DNA of 12,525 nt. Source: DATDMG01 sp036518955. Lineage in GTDB: Bacteria > Actinomycetota > Actinomycetes > Actinomycetales > Kineosporiaceae. The DNA lies in NCBI GenBank assembly GCA_036518955.1, contig DATDMG010000142.1:1-12525 (forward strand), read 5' to 3'. A model generated the notes under the pieces. It saw nothing but the letters and a program-made list of their open reading frames with translations, was not told the origin of the DNA and did not search any database. Shown here piece by piece: positions 1-5,472 of this stretch (position 1 is its first letter; each line of letters opens with the position of its first letter). The position numbers and the translations under genes are program-made.

Positions 1-40
1 TCCGGGGGGTGAACACCAGCACGCGGTGCTGCTCGGTCAT
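1..40 (-). CDS. 5' end of an unidentified gene (partial)
   Basis: An ATG at 40-38 on the minus strand has a good ribosome binding site (GGAGGT, about 43-48) just upstream. It opens a frame reading MTEQHRVLVFTPR before the window ends. Only 13 residues are visible, with a short hydrophobic beta-strand-like stretch (RVLVF), so the family cannot be named. The gene diverges from the TauE module and its start lies 34 nt from the CstR-like palindrome at 74-91, so both directions could share that operator. A sulfur-metabolism role is only a guess from context. Confidence 0.55.
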   Translation of the reverse strand, partial: MTEQHRVLVFTPR

Positions 41-73
41 GGCTACCTCCGCAGAGTGGATCGACATCACAGT

Positions 74-91
74 GATACCCCCATGGGTATC
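74..91. promoter_or_regulatory. CstR/CsoR-like operator 1
   Basis: GATACCCCCATGGGTATC is an inverted repeat with 7-nt perfect arms (GATACCC / GGGTATC) around CCAT. A C-run and a G-run flanked by ATA/TAT are the hallmark of operators bound by CsoR-family repressors, including the persulfide sensor CstR. It lies in the divergent spacer between the minus-strand gene starting at 40 and the + strand TauE gene. It abuts a candidate promoter (-35 at 94-99). Two similar sites occur at 1161-1179 and 2969-2982. The cognate repressor is not in the window, and assigning it to CstR rather than a copper-sensing CsoR rests on the sulfur genes nearby. Confidence 0.65.
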
Positions 92-93
92 TC

Positions 94-122
94 TTGCGCA
101 AGCTAACGTCTCTGCCTAATGT
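94..122 (+). promoter_or_regulatory. Candidate sigma-70-type promoter for the TauE module
   Basis: TTGCGC (94-99) and TAATGT (117-122) are separated by 17 nt, a good fit to a housekeeping-type promoter reading towards the genes at 207 and 305. The -35 is embedded in a 10-nt palindrome (CTTGCGCAAG, 93-102). The -10 overlaps a 12-nt palindrome (ATGTACGTACAT, 119-130). The CstR-like operator ends 2 nt upstream of the -35, so a bound repressor could occlude polymerase. This is a match by eye only. Confidence 0.4.
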
Positions 123-206
123 ACGTACATCCGGACTCATAGGACCACGGCGTCTCGCTCCAGGGATGGTGGCGTCGAGATCCATCCGGGAGGCACAGGA
201 GGAGAC

Positions 207-320
207 ATGACATCCAGCACCCCACCGACCGAGCACGTCACAGGGCACGTCCCCGGCGTCACCCCGGCCCTGCTCGGCGAGCTCGACGAGCGGAGGGACC
301 GGTCGTGCTCACCGCGCTGA
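207..320 (+). CDS. Short 37-residue ORF overlapping the TauE start
   Basis: An ATG at 207 follows a strong AGGAGG-type ribosome binding site (about 197-203). The frame encodes 37 residues and stops at 318-320, overlapping the GTG start of the TauE gene at 305 by 16 nt in another frame. The segment HVPGVTPALLGELDERRD loosely resembles the opening of a rhodanese domain (a '-VTP-x-x-L-x-x-L-' start), but the domain body is absent. It may be the residue of a deleted rhodanese gene whose start was retained, or a leader peptide coupling translation to the permease. I do not recognise it firmly. Confidence 0.4.
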   Translation: MTSSTPPTEHVTGHVPGVTPALLGELDERRDRSCSPR

Positions 321-1702
321 CGATCGCCCTGACCTTCGGGGTCGGGGTCTCCCTCGGCCTGCTGGGCGGGGGCGGGTCGGTGCTGTCGGTGCCGCTGCTG
401 GTCTACGTCGCGGGGTGGACCCCGCACCAGGCCGCCACGGGCTCGCTGTTCATCGTTGGCGTCACCAGCATCGTCGCCCTGGTGCCACACGCCCACGAAG
501 AGCGCGTGCGCTGGCGCACCGGCGCAGTGTTCGGCGTCGCCGGCATGGCCGGCGCCTACCTCGGCGGACGCCTCGCTGTGTCCGTGTCCGGCGACGTGCT
601 GCTGTCATCCTTCGCCGCGCTCATGGTCGCCGCGGCCATCGGCATGATCCGCGGCCGCCGGGGGGGTGGCGAGCACCGAGAGGAGCTGCACGTCCTGCCG
701 GCGGTCGCTCTCGGCGTCGGCGTGGGCCTGGCGACCGGATTCGTCGGCGCCGGCGGCGGCTTCGCCGTCGTCCCTGCCCTGGTCCTGGTGGCCGGACTGC
801 CCATGCGCACCGCGGTCGGCACCTCGCTCGTCGTCATCGCCATGCAGTCCGCCGCCGGGCTCGCCGGCCACCTGGCCGGGTCGAGCCTGCCGTGGGGCCT
901 GACCCTGGCCGTCACGGCCTCGGCGGTCGCCGGCAGCCTGACCGGCAGCCGCCTCACCGGACGGATCGACGCCGCCGCGCTCCGCCGCGGCTTCGGCATC
1001 GGGGTTCTCGCCGTCGCCGGCCTGGTCGTCGTCGAGCAACTCCCCCACTCCGTCCGCGCCACCGTTCTGCCCTGGCTCCTCGTGGCGGCCGCGGCCGCCC
1101 TGCTCGCCCGGACCGCATGGAGCATCGCCGTCGGGAACCGGGCCGAAAGTCCCCCGAAATATACCCCCCAGGGGTTTATGGTTGACCCCGTCGACCGACC
1201 CTTCGCGCCCGAGCGTCGCCTCGGGACGATCGAGCCGTCAGGAGACACCCATGTCCGCACCCACCACCCCGAACACCACCCGCCCGTCCACGATGGTCTT
1301 CACCCAGTACTACCTCGACTGCCTCTCCCAGGCCTCCTACCTCATCGGCGACACCTCCACCGGGCAGGCCGTGATCGTGGACCCGCGCCGCGACATCCAG
1401 GAGTACCTGGACGACGCCGCCGCCCAGGGCCTGCGGATCGCCGGGGTGATCAACACGCACTTCCACGCCGACTTCCTGTCCGGCCACCTCGAACTGGCCA
1501 GGGCGACCGGCGCCTGGATCGGCTACGGCCGCGGGGCACAGGCCGAGTTCGAGACCCGTGCCCTGGCCGACGGCGAGCGCCTCCCGCTCGGCGACGTCGT
1601 CCTGCAGATCATCGAGACCCCCGGCCACACCCCAGAATCGATCAGCGTCCTGGTGTACGAGCACGCCGACGACGCCGTCGCCTACGGCGTCCTCACCGGT
1701 GA
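305..1702 (+). CDS. TauE/SafE family sulfite/sulfur-anion permease, ORF lacking its normal stop
   Basis: The GTG at 305 is preceded by GGAGGG (292-297) at good spacing. The first ~280 residues form a full TauE/SafE permease. It has seven to eight hydrophobic segments and the two family repeats: GLLGGGGSVLSVPLLVYVAG near residues 18-37 and GFVGAGGGFAVVPALVLVAG near 145-164. Such proteins export sulfite, thiosulfate or sulfonates across the membrane. Beside a CstB-type enzyme, a role in removing sulfite or related products is likely. The hydrophobic part ends near residue 279 (about nt 1141). The frame then stays open through operator 2 and 452 nt into the next gene, with an Arg/His/Pro-rich tail typical of out-of-frame GC-rich DNA. 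The natural stop therefore seems lost, and the last ~180 residues are probably not a native domain. Family call is strong; the C-terminal boundary is uncertain. Confidence 0.8.
   Translation: MLTALTIALTFGVGVSLGLLGGGGSVLSVPLLVYVAGWTPHQAATGSLFIVGVTSIVALVPHAHEERVRWRTGAVFGVAGMAGAYLGGRLAVSVSGDVLLSSFAALMVAAAIGMIRGRRGGGEHREELHVLPAVALGVGVGLATGFVGAGGGFAVVPALVLVAGLPMRTAVGTSLVVIAMQSAAGLAGHLAGSSLPWGLTLAVTASAVAGSLTGSRLTGRIDAAALRRGFGIGVLAVAGLVVVEQLPHSVRATVLPWLLVAAAAALLARTAWSIAVGNRAESPPKYTPQGFMVDPVDRPFAPERRLGTIEPSGDTHVRTHHPEHHPPVHDGLHPVLPRLPLPGLLPHRRHLHRAGRDRGPAPRHPGVPGRRRRPGPADRRGDQHALPRRLPVRPPRTGQGDRRLDRLRPRGTGRVRDPCPGRRRAPPARRRRPADHRDPRPHPRIDQRPGVRARRRRRRLRRPHR
1161..1179. promoter_or_regulatory. CstR/CsoR-like operator 2 with overlapping -10, upstream of cstB
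   Basis: ATACCCCCCAGGGGTTTAT is an imperfect inverted repeat (ATACCCC / GGGGT-TAT) about 70 nt before the CstB-like ATG at 1251. A possible -10, TATGGT (1177-1182), overlaps its right arm, so repressor binding would block polymerase. No clear -35 is seen. CstR represses persulfide-detoxification operons through GC-run palindromes like this, and the downstream gene is exactly such an enzyme. That makes this the best supported of the three sites. Confidence 0.7.
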
Positions 1703-2687
1703 CGCCCTGTTCATCGGCGACGTCGGCCGCCCCGACCTGCTCGCCTCCATCGGCGTCACGGCCGACCAGCTCGGCCGCCAGCTGTACGACACGATCCAGC
1801 ACAAGCTCATGGGGTTGCCGGACGCCGTCCGGGTGTTCCCCGCGCACGGCGCCGGCTCGGCGTGCGGCAAGAACCTGTCCACCGAGCGGCAGTCCACGAT
1901 CGGCCAGCAGCGCCTGCTCAACTACGCCTGCCAGCCCATGGGCCAGGAGCAGTTCCTCGCCCTGGTCACCGCCGGCCAACCGTCGGCACCGGAGTACTTC
2001 GGCTACGACGCGATCCTCAACCGCAAGCAGCGCGACGTCCTGGACACCGACCGCGACGTCCCCGCACTCGATGACGCGGCGCTGGAGGCCGCCCTGGCTC
2101 GCGGGACCGTCGTCCTGGACACCCGACCGGCCCCCGACTTCGCCGCCGGACACCTGGCCGGCTCGCTCAACGTCCCGGCCGACGGCCGGTTCGCCGAGAC
2201 CGCCGGCATGGTCCTGTCGCCCGACACCGAGGTCGTCGTCATCGCCCCCGAGGGCCGCCAGGCCGAGGTGGCCGTGCGGCTGGCCCGGATCGGCTTCGAC
2301 ACGGTCGCCGGGTACGTCCCCGACCCCGAGGCCGCGTTCCTGGCCCGGCAGGACCGGGTGGAGCAGGCCAGCCGCCTCACCCCGGCACAGCTGGCCGAGC
2401 TGACCGTGGACGTCGACGACCCCACGGCCCCGGTGGTGCTCGACGTTCGCAACATCGGCGAGCGCGAGGCCGGCCGCATCCCCGGCTCCCTGCACATCCC
2501 GCTGGCCGAACTGCGCCGCCGCATCGACGAGATCCCCACCGGCGGCCCGGTCGTCGTCCACTGCGCCGGCGGGTGGCGCTCCAGCGTCGCCGCCAGCTAC
2601 CTGCGCCACGCCGGCCGCGACGACGTCTCCGACCTGCTCGGCGGGTACGCCGCCTGGCAGGCCATGCACGAGCCCGTCACCGCCTGA
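1251..2687 (+). CDS. cstB: CstB-like persulfide dioxygenase-rhodanese fusion (MBL fold + two rhodanese domains)
   Basis: The protein has 478 residues. The ATG at 1251 follows AGGAG (1240-1244) at 6-nt spacing. Residues ~15-230 form a metallo-beta-lactamase domain of the ETHE1 type. It has THFHADFLSGH (69-79), ETPGH (H126), TGDALF (D151) and FPAHG (H199), which supply the mononuclear iron ligands and the conserved His. Residues ~270-370 form a rhodanese fold whose active loop reads VIAPEGRQ with no Cys, a pseudo-rhodanese. Residues ~375-475 form an active rhodanese with the loop CAGGWRS (Cys438). This order (MBL, pseudo-rhodanese, rhodanese) matches CstB of the staphylococcal cst operon. CstB oxidises low-molecular-weight persulfides and produces thiosulfate. 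It is expected to be cytosolic. Operator 2 lies just upstream and a hairpin just downstream, so it may be transcribed on its own or with the TauE gene. Confidence 0.9.
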   Translation: MSAPTTPNTTRPSTMVFTQYYLDCLSQASYLIGDTSTGQAVIVDPRRDIQEYLDDAAAQGLRIAGVINTHFHADFLSGHLELARATGAWIGYGRGAQAEFETRALADGERLPLGDVVLQIIETPGHTPESISVLVYEHADDAVAYGVLTGDALFIGDVGRPDLLASIGVTADQLGRQLYDTIQHKLMGLPDAVRVFPAHGAGSACGKNLSTERQSTIGQQRLLNYACQPMGQEQFLALVTAGQPSAPEYFGYDAILNRKQRDVLDTDRDVPALDDAALEAALARGTVVLDTRPAPDFAAGHLAGSLNVPADGRFAETAGMVLSPDTEVVVIAPEGRQAEVAVRLARIGFDTVAGYVPDPEAAFLARQDRVEQASRLTPAQLAELTVDVDDPTAPVVLDVRNIGEREAGRIPGSLHIPLAELRRRIDEIPTGGPVVVHCAGGWRSSVAASYLRHAGRDDVSDLLGGYAAWQAMHEPVTA

Positions 2688-2695
2688 CGGGTTCC

Positions 2696-2738
2696 CGGGG
2701 TGTCCGGGGACGGCCAGCCCACGGCCCCGGACACCCCG
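2696..2738. terminator. Strong GC hairpin after cstB, probable terminator
   Basis: A perfect 14-nt inverted repeat, CGGGGTGTCCGGGG at 2696-2709 and CCCCGGACACCCCG at 2725-2738, encloses a 15-nt loop. It starts 8 nt after the cstB stop codon. No T-tract follows, which is common for actinobacterial terminators. It could equally stabilise the 3' end of the cstB transcript. Confidence 0.7.
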
Positions 2739-2806
2739 CCCCCGGTGCGGACCGCAGGACCCGAGCCACCCGACCAGCCCTGAACCGACCATGGAGAGGA
2801 GGGGCC

Positions 2807-2953
2807 ATGACATCGCCGACCATGCCCAGCCCTCGGGCCAGGTCCGCGTCACTGCCCGGTTGGGAGCGCCCGCTGGCGGTGGTCGCCCACCCGGACGACG
2901 AGTCGTTCGGCCTCGGCGCCGTGCTGTCCGCCTTCGTGGACGCCGACGCTGGG
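2807..2953 (+). pseudogene. PIG-L (LmbE-like) deacetylase, N-terminal fragment
   Basis: The ATG at 2807 has GAGGAGGGG immediately upstream (about 2796-2804). The first ~49 residues carry the PIG-L family start: a short lead, then LAVVAHPDDESFGLGAVL, including the zinc-binding AHPDDE motif. Family members are about 200-300 residues and remove N-acetyl groups from sugar conjugates, for example in mycothiol-related pathways. Here homology stops near 2950 (SAFVDADAG), and the frame runs into the third operator and unrelated DNA. The rest of the domain, including later metal ligands, is absent, so this is an inactive remnant. The frame stays open by chance to 3859, which can mislead gene callers into one chimeric 350-residue protein. 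Confidence 0.7.
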
Positions 2954-2968
2954 CATAGACCCAACATA

Positions 2969-2982
2969 TACCCCATGGGGTA
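2969..2982. promoter_or_regulatory. CstR/CsoR-like operator 3
   Basis: TACCCCATGGGGTA is a perfect 14-nt palindrome in the wider context ATATACCCCATGGGGTACTAT. It is the same kind of site as those at 74-91 and 1161-1179. TACTAT (2981-2986) is a plausible -10 overlapping its right arm; no convincing -35 is seen. It lies directly after the broken PIG-L fragment and about 240 nt before the start at 3224. It probably once drove a persulfide-responsive gene of which only the beginning remains. Confidence 0.65.
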
Positions 2983-3223
2983 CTATCGGGGGCGTCGGCG
3001 ACGGCGTGACGCCGACAGGAGGCCCTGGGCCTCACCGGCGGGATCACCGGATGGGCGCAGGGCCGGCGAGGCCCATCACCGCCTCCTGACCCCGGAGCGG
3101 ACGACGGCGCCCGCGCCGGGCCGCCCGCGGGTTCTCGATCAGGCATGCTGCGCCGTGTACGGGAGTCTCGGCGGGGACCCAGCCCGTTACTGCTCCATTG
3201 GATCACCTGGAGGCACCACAACC
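2983..3223 (+). other. Leader or degenerate stretch with a hairpin
   Basis: Between operator 3 and the GTG at 3224 I see no recognisable gene. A hairpin with perfect 7-nt arms (GTCGGCG at 2994-3000, CGCCGAC at 3010-3016, 9-nt loop) would form early in a transcript starting near the -10 at 2981-2986. An AGGAGG-like stretch at about 3017-3022 has no useful start codon at the right distance. The only nearby ATG frame (3054) ends after 12 codons. The segment may be a structured 5' leader or recombination debris. Confidence 0.35.
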
Positions 3224-3859
3224 GTGAACGCGCCCTATCGCACCGCCGGAATCGCCGTGACCGTCCTGACCGCCGCGGCTCTGGACCAGGACGTCGCCGT
3301 CGTTGGCGGCGGCGACTCCGCCGTCCAGGAGGCCACCTTCCTCACCCGGTTCGCCCGCTCCGTGACGCTCGTCCACCGACGCGGCACCCTGCGCGCCTCG
3401 AAGATCATGCAGGAGCGTGCCTTCGCCGACCCGAAGCTGACCGTCCGCTGGAACAGCCAGGTCGTCGACGTCCTGGGCGACGGCTCGGTGACCGGACTGC
3501 ACCTGCGCGACACGGTGACCGGCACGGACTCCAGGCTGGCCGTCACCGGAGTCTTCGTGGCCGTCGGCCACGAGCCGCGCAGCGCACTGGTCGCCGGCCA
3601 GGTCGCCCTGGACGCGGCCGGGTACATCCGGGTCGCGCACCCCACCACCGCCACCGACGTCCCCGGAGCCTTCGCCTGCGGGGACCTCGTCGACCACCGG
3701 TACCGGCAGGCGGTCACCGCCGCCGAAAGCGACTGCGCGGCCGCCCCGGACGCCGAGCGCTTCCTGGCCGGCCTCGACGCCGGCGGGTCACCATCGACGG
3801 ACCGGACCTCTGCCCCGACCCCGCCCGGGACTGCCTGGGCTACGACCGCGCCCGGGTGA
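3224..3859 (+). pseudogene. Thioredoxin reductase C-terminal half fused to a signal-peptide-like start
   Basis: The GTG at 3224 follows GGAGG (3209-3213). Residues 1-20 (MNAPYRTAGIAVTVLTAAAL) look like the start of a signal peptide or membrane anchor. From residue ~21 the sequence switches to the NADPH-binding half of a TrxB-type reductase: VAVVGGGDSAVQEA, VTLVHRRGTLRASK, GVFVAVGHEP, and the second FAD motif GAFACGDLVDHRYRQAV. The N-terminal FAD-binding GxGxxG and the redox CxxC are absent, so no thioredoxin reductase activity is expected. The usual GSGCAAALDAE near the end reads ESDCAAAPDAE, suggesting relaxed constraint. After about nt 3787 the coding signal moves to another frame, so the last ~25 residues are not native. 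Two parents joined by deletion is the likely origin. Confidence 0.7.
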
Positions 3860-3958
3860 TGCTGACCGACCACGGCAACGGCCCGCGGCTGCACCAGGTG
3901 CACCGCTCCGTCCTCACCCACCTCGACGATGCCGATGCCGATGCCATCGTGATCATGG
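3787..3958 (+). pseudogene. Unrecognised gene fragment
   Basis: In frame +1 from about 3787 the codons have nearly uniform G/C third positions. They translate as VTIDGPDLCPDPARD, then CLGYDRARVMLTDHGNGPRL and so on to ADAIVIMVEN. This frame looks truly coding whereas the overlapping reductase frame does not. It has no start codon or ribosome binding site at its left edge, so it is probably truncated at the 5' end. An ATG at 3859 that overlaps the reductase stop (TGATG) could start a 79-residue product ending at 4098. The coding bias fades near 3955, where a different frame takes over. I do not recognise the family. Confidence 0.35.
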
Positions 3959-3967
3959 TTGAGAACC

Positions 3968-4081
3968 CGGCGCGAGAGCTTGCGCACCCTGCAGCGCTAC
4001 GTGCACTCCGACGTGAGGGCGGTGCGTCAGGCCACCGGGCAGCTACCGCCCCCGCCGCAGCGGGTAGACCTGCGCCCACCG
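3968..4081 (+). pseudogene. Probable tyrosine recombinase/integrase C-terminal remnant
   Basis: In frame +2 the segment reads RRESLRTLQRYVHSDVRAV and on through RQATGQLP. This resembles the end of a tyrosine recombinase catalytic domain, where a 'SLRTxQRYxH' stretch carries the nucleophilic tyrosine (here the codon at 3998-4000). The codons have high G/C third positions. The remaining domain (the R-H-x-x-R catalytic residues) is absent, so it is non-functional. Its position at the boundary between the sulfur module and the metal operon fits a mobile-element scar. The match is short and based on memory of the family only. Confidence 0.4.
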
Positions 4082-4097
4082 CGCACCATCGGGCTTG

Positions 4098-4123
4098 ATC
4101 GGTCCAGTTCATCGGTCCGGTTC
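4098..4123. repeat. 13-nt tandem direct repeat at the operon end
   Basis: ATCGGTCCAGTTC (4098-4110) is followed directly by ATCGGTCCGGTTC (4111-4123), differing at one position. The repeat spans the stop codon of the minus-strand thioredoxin gene and abuts the recombinase remnant. It may be a local duplication or a recombination scar. Confidence 0.5.
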
Positions 4124-4381
4124 AGACCCGCCCGACGCCGTATGGGTGGAGGCGGTGAGCAGGTCGCGGACCTGGGCGGCGGTGGGGACCCGGCCGGAGA
4201 GCACGACGGTCTCGTCGATGACGAGGGCAGGGGTGCGCATGACGCCGTAGCCGGCGATGGCGGCGTAGTCGGTGACCTTCTCCACGGTGGCGTCCCAGCC
4301 GAGGTCGGCCAGGGCGGTTCGGGTGGCCTTCTCCAGGTTGTGGCAGTTGGCACAGCCGGGGCCGAGCACCTTGACGATCAC
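4109..4381 (-). CDS. Small thioredoxin-family redox protein
   Basis: The protein has 90 residues. The GTG at 4381 is chosen because AAGGG lies about 8 nt upstream and the family start (M/VIVKVLGPGC) begins there; a nearby ATG at 4389 is out of frame and stops after three codons. The protein shows a compact thioredoxin fold with the redox motif CANC (Cys10, Cys13) and the cis-proline region RTPALVID (Pro51). No signal peptide is seen, so it is cytosolic. Small thioredoxins of this kind are often encoded beside COG0701 permeases and ArsR regulators. It could reduce a metalloid or a cysteine pair of the permease (CSC motif), but that partnership is inferred. It is the last gene of the minus-strand operon, 35 nt after the permease. 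Confidence 0.85.
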   Translation of the reverse strand: MIVKVLGPGCANCHNLEKATRTALADLGWDATVEKVTDYAAIAGYGVMRTPALVIDETVVLSGRVPTAAQVRDLLTASTHTASGGSEPDR

Positions 4382-4416
4382 GGGGTCATCCCTTCGGGTC
4401 GGGTCTAGAGGGTGGT

Positions 4417-5472
4417 TCAGGTCAGGACGGCGTTGAACAGGTAGCCGACGGCGATGATCCCGGTCGCAGTGACGGCGACGAACGCGGCCAGCAGCGGGGG
4501 CTTGAGCACCCGGCGCAGCAGGATCAGCTCCGGCAGGGACAGCGCCACGACGCTCATCATGAATGCCAGCAGAGTGCCCATCGGCAGGCCCTTGTCGTGC
4601 AGGGCCTCCACCAGCGGCATGACGCCGGCGGCGTTGGAGTACAGCGGCACTCCGATCCCGACGGCCACCAGCACCGCGAACGGGTTGCCGGGGCCGGCGT
4701 ACCGGGTGAACAGGTCCTGCGGGGCCCAGCCGTGGATGACCGCGCCGAGGGCGATGCCGACCAGCAGGTAGGGCCAGATCTTCCGCAGGATCGTGCGGAC
4801 CTCCTCGGCCGCGACCTGGACCCGCTCGACCAGGGTCAGGCCGGCGCTGGGGTCGACGACCCGGCCGTGCAGACGGGTCTCGAACACGAACGGCTCGACC
4901 CACCGCTGCACCCCCAGGCGCCCCAGCACCCAGCCGGCCACGATCGCCACCACCAGGCCGGCGCCGATGTAGAGGACCGCGATCCGCACCCCGAACATGC
5001 TCACCAGCAGCCCAACCGCGACCTCGTTCACCAGCGGCGAGGCGATCAGGAACGACAGGGTCACCCCGATCGGCACCCCGGCCGCGACGAACCCGATGAA
5101 CGCCGGCACCGCGCTGCACGAGCAGAACGGGGTCGCCACCCCCAGCCCGGCGGCCATCACGTTCCCGATCCCCTCGCGCCGCCCGCCCAACAGGGCCCGG
5201 GTCCGTTCCACGCTCAGGTAGGAGCGGGCGAAGGTGACCACGAAGATGATCCCGGTCAACAGCAGACCGATCTTGACGGTGTCGTAGACGAAGAAGTGCA
5301 CCGACACGGCCACCCGGTCGTCCCGGCTCCAGCCGAGCACGTCGAAGACCAGCCGGTCCCAAACCAGACCGTTGACCCAGTACGCCACCGCCCACGCCAC
5401 CGCCGCGCCGACGACCAGGCCCACCAGCCGGCGCCGGGAGGTGGTCCGCGCGTCCAGGTGCAGCACGCTCAT
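4417..5472 (-). CDS. COG0701 (ArsP-related) permease
   Basis: The membrane protein has 351 residues. The ATG at 5472 overlaps the ArsR stop by 4 nt (ATGA), indicating translational coupling; longer upstream starts only add arginine-rich non-native sequence. About eight hydrophobic helices form two halves. The first half contains the family signature TPFCSCSAVPAF (Cys117, Cys119) and ASPLVNE (143-149 region). The second contains GIGVPLYSNAAGVMPL and LSLPELILLRRVLK. Relatives include ArsP, which exports trivalent organoarsenicals, and many uncharacterised permeases. Placement after an ArsR with a thiol metal site supports efflux of arsenite, methylarsenite or another soft metal or metalloid; the substrate cannot be fixed from sequence. 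Confidence 0.85.
   Translation of the reverse strand: MSVLHLDARTTSRRRLVGLVVGAAVAWAVAYWVNGLVWDRLVFDVLGWSRDDRVAVSVHFFVYDTVKIGLLLTGIIFVVTFARSYLSVERTRALLGGRREGIGNVMAAGLGVATPFCSCSAVPAFIGFVAAGVPIGVTLSFLIASPLVNEVAVGLLVSMFGVRIAVLYIGAGLVVAIVAGWVLGRLGVQRWVEPFVFETRLHGRVVDPSAGLTLVERVQVAAEEVRTILRKIWPYLLVGIALGAVIHGWAPQDLFTRYAGPGNPFAVLVAVGIGVPLYSNAAGVMPLVEALHDKGLPMGTLLAFMMSVVALSLPELILLRRVLKPPLLAAFVAVTATGIIAVGYLFNAVLT

Noticed and set aside
137..496. Minus-strand open frame across the TauE start
   Set aside because: Gln/Asp/Arg/Gly-rich translation opposite a clear permease; no family resemblance.
3198..3214. TTGGATCACCTGGAGG resembling the 3' end of 16S rRNA
   Set aside because: Only about ten nucleotides match, no rRNA structure lies upstream, and the GGAGG serves as ribosome binding site for the GTG at 3224.
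1176..3221. Long minus-strand open frame (about 680 codons) opposite cstB
   Set aside because: It is a mirror frame of a GC-rich gene; its translation is Gly/Val/Asp/Arg-rich with no domain, while the + strand has clear catalytic motifs.
4043..4067. CTACC...GGTAG hairpin as terminator of the minus-strand operon
   Set aside because: The stem is short and imperfect, has no T-tract, and lies inside the recombinase remnant; support is too weak to list as a feature.
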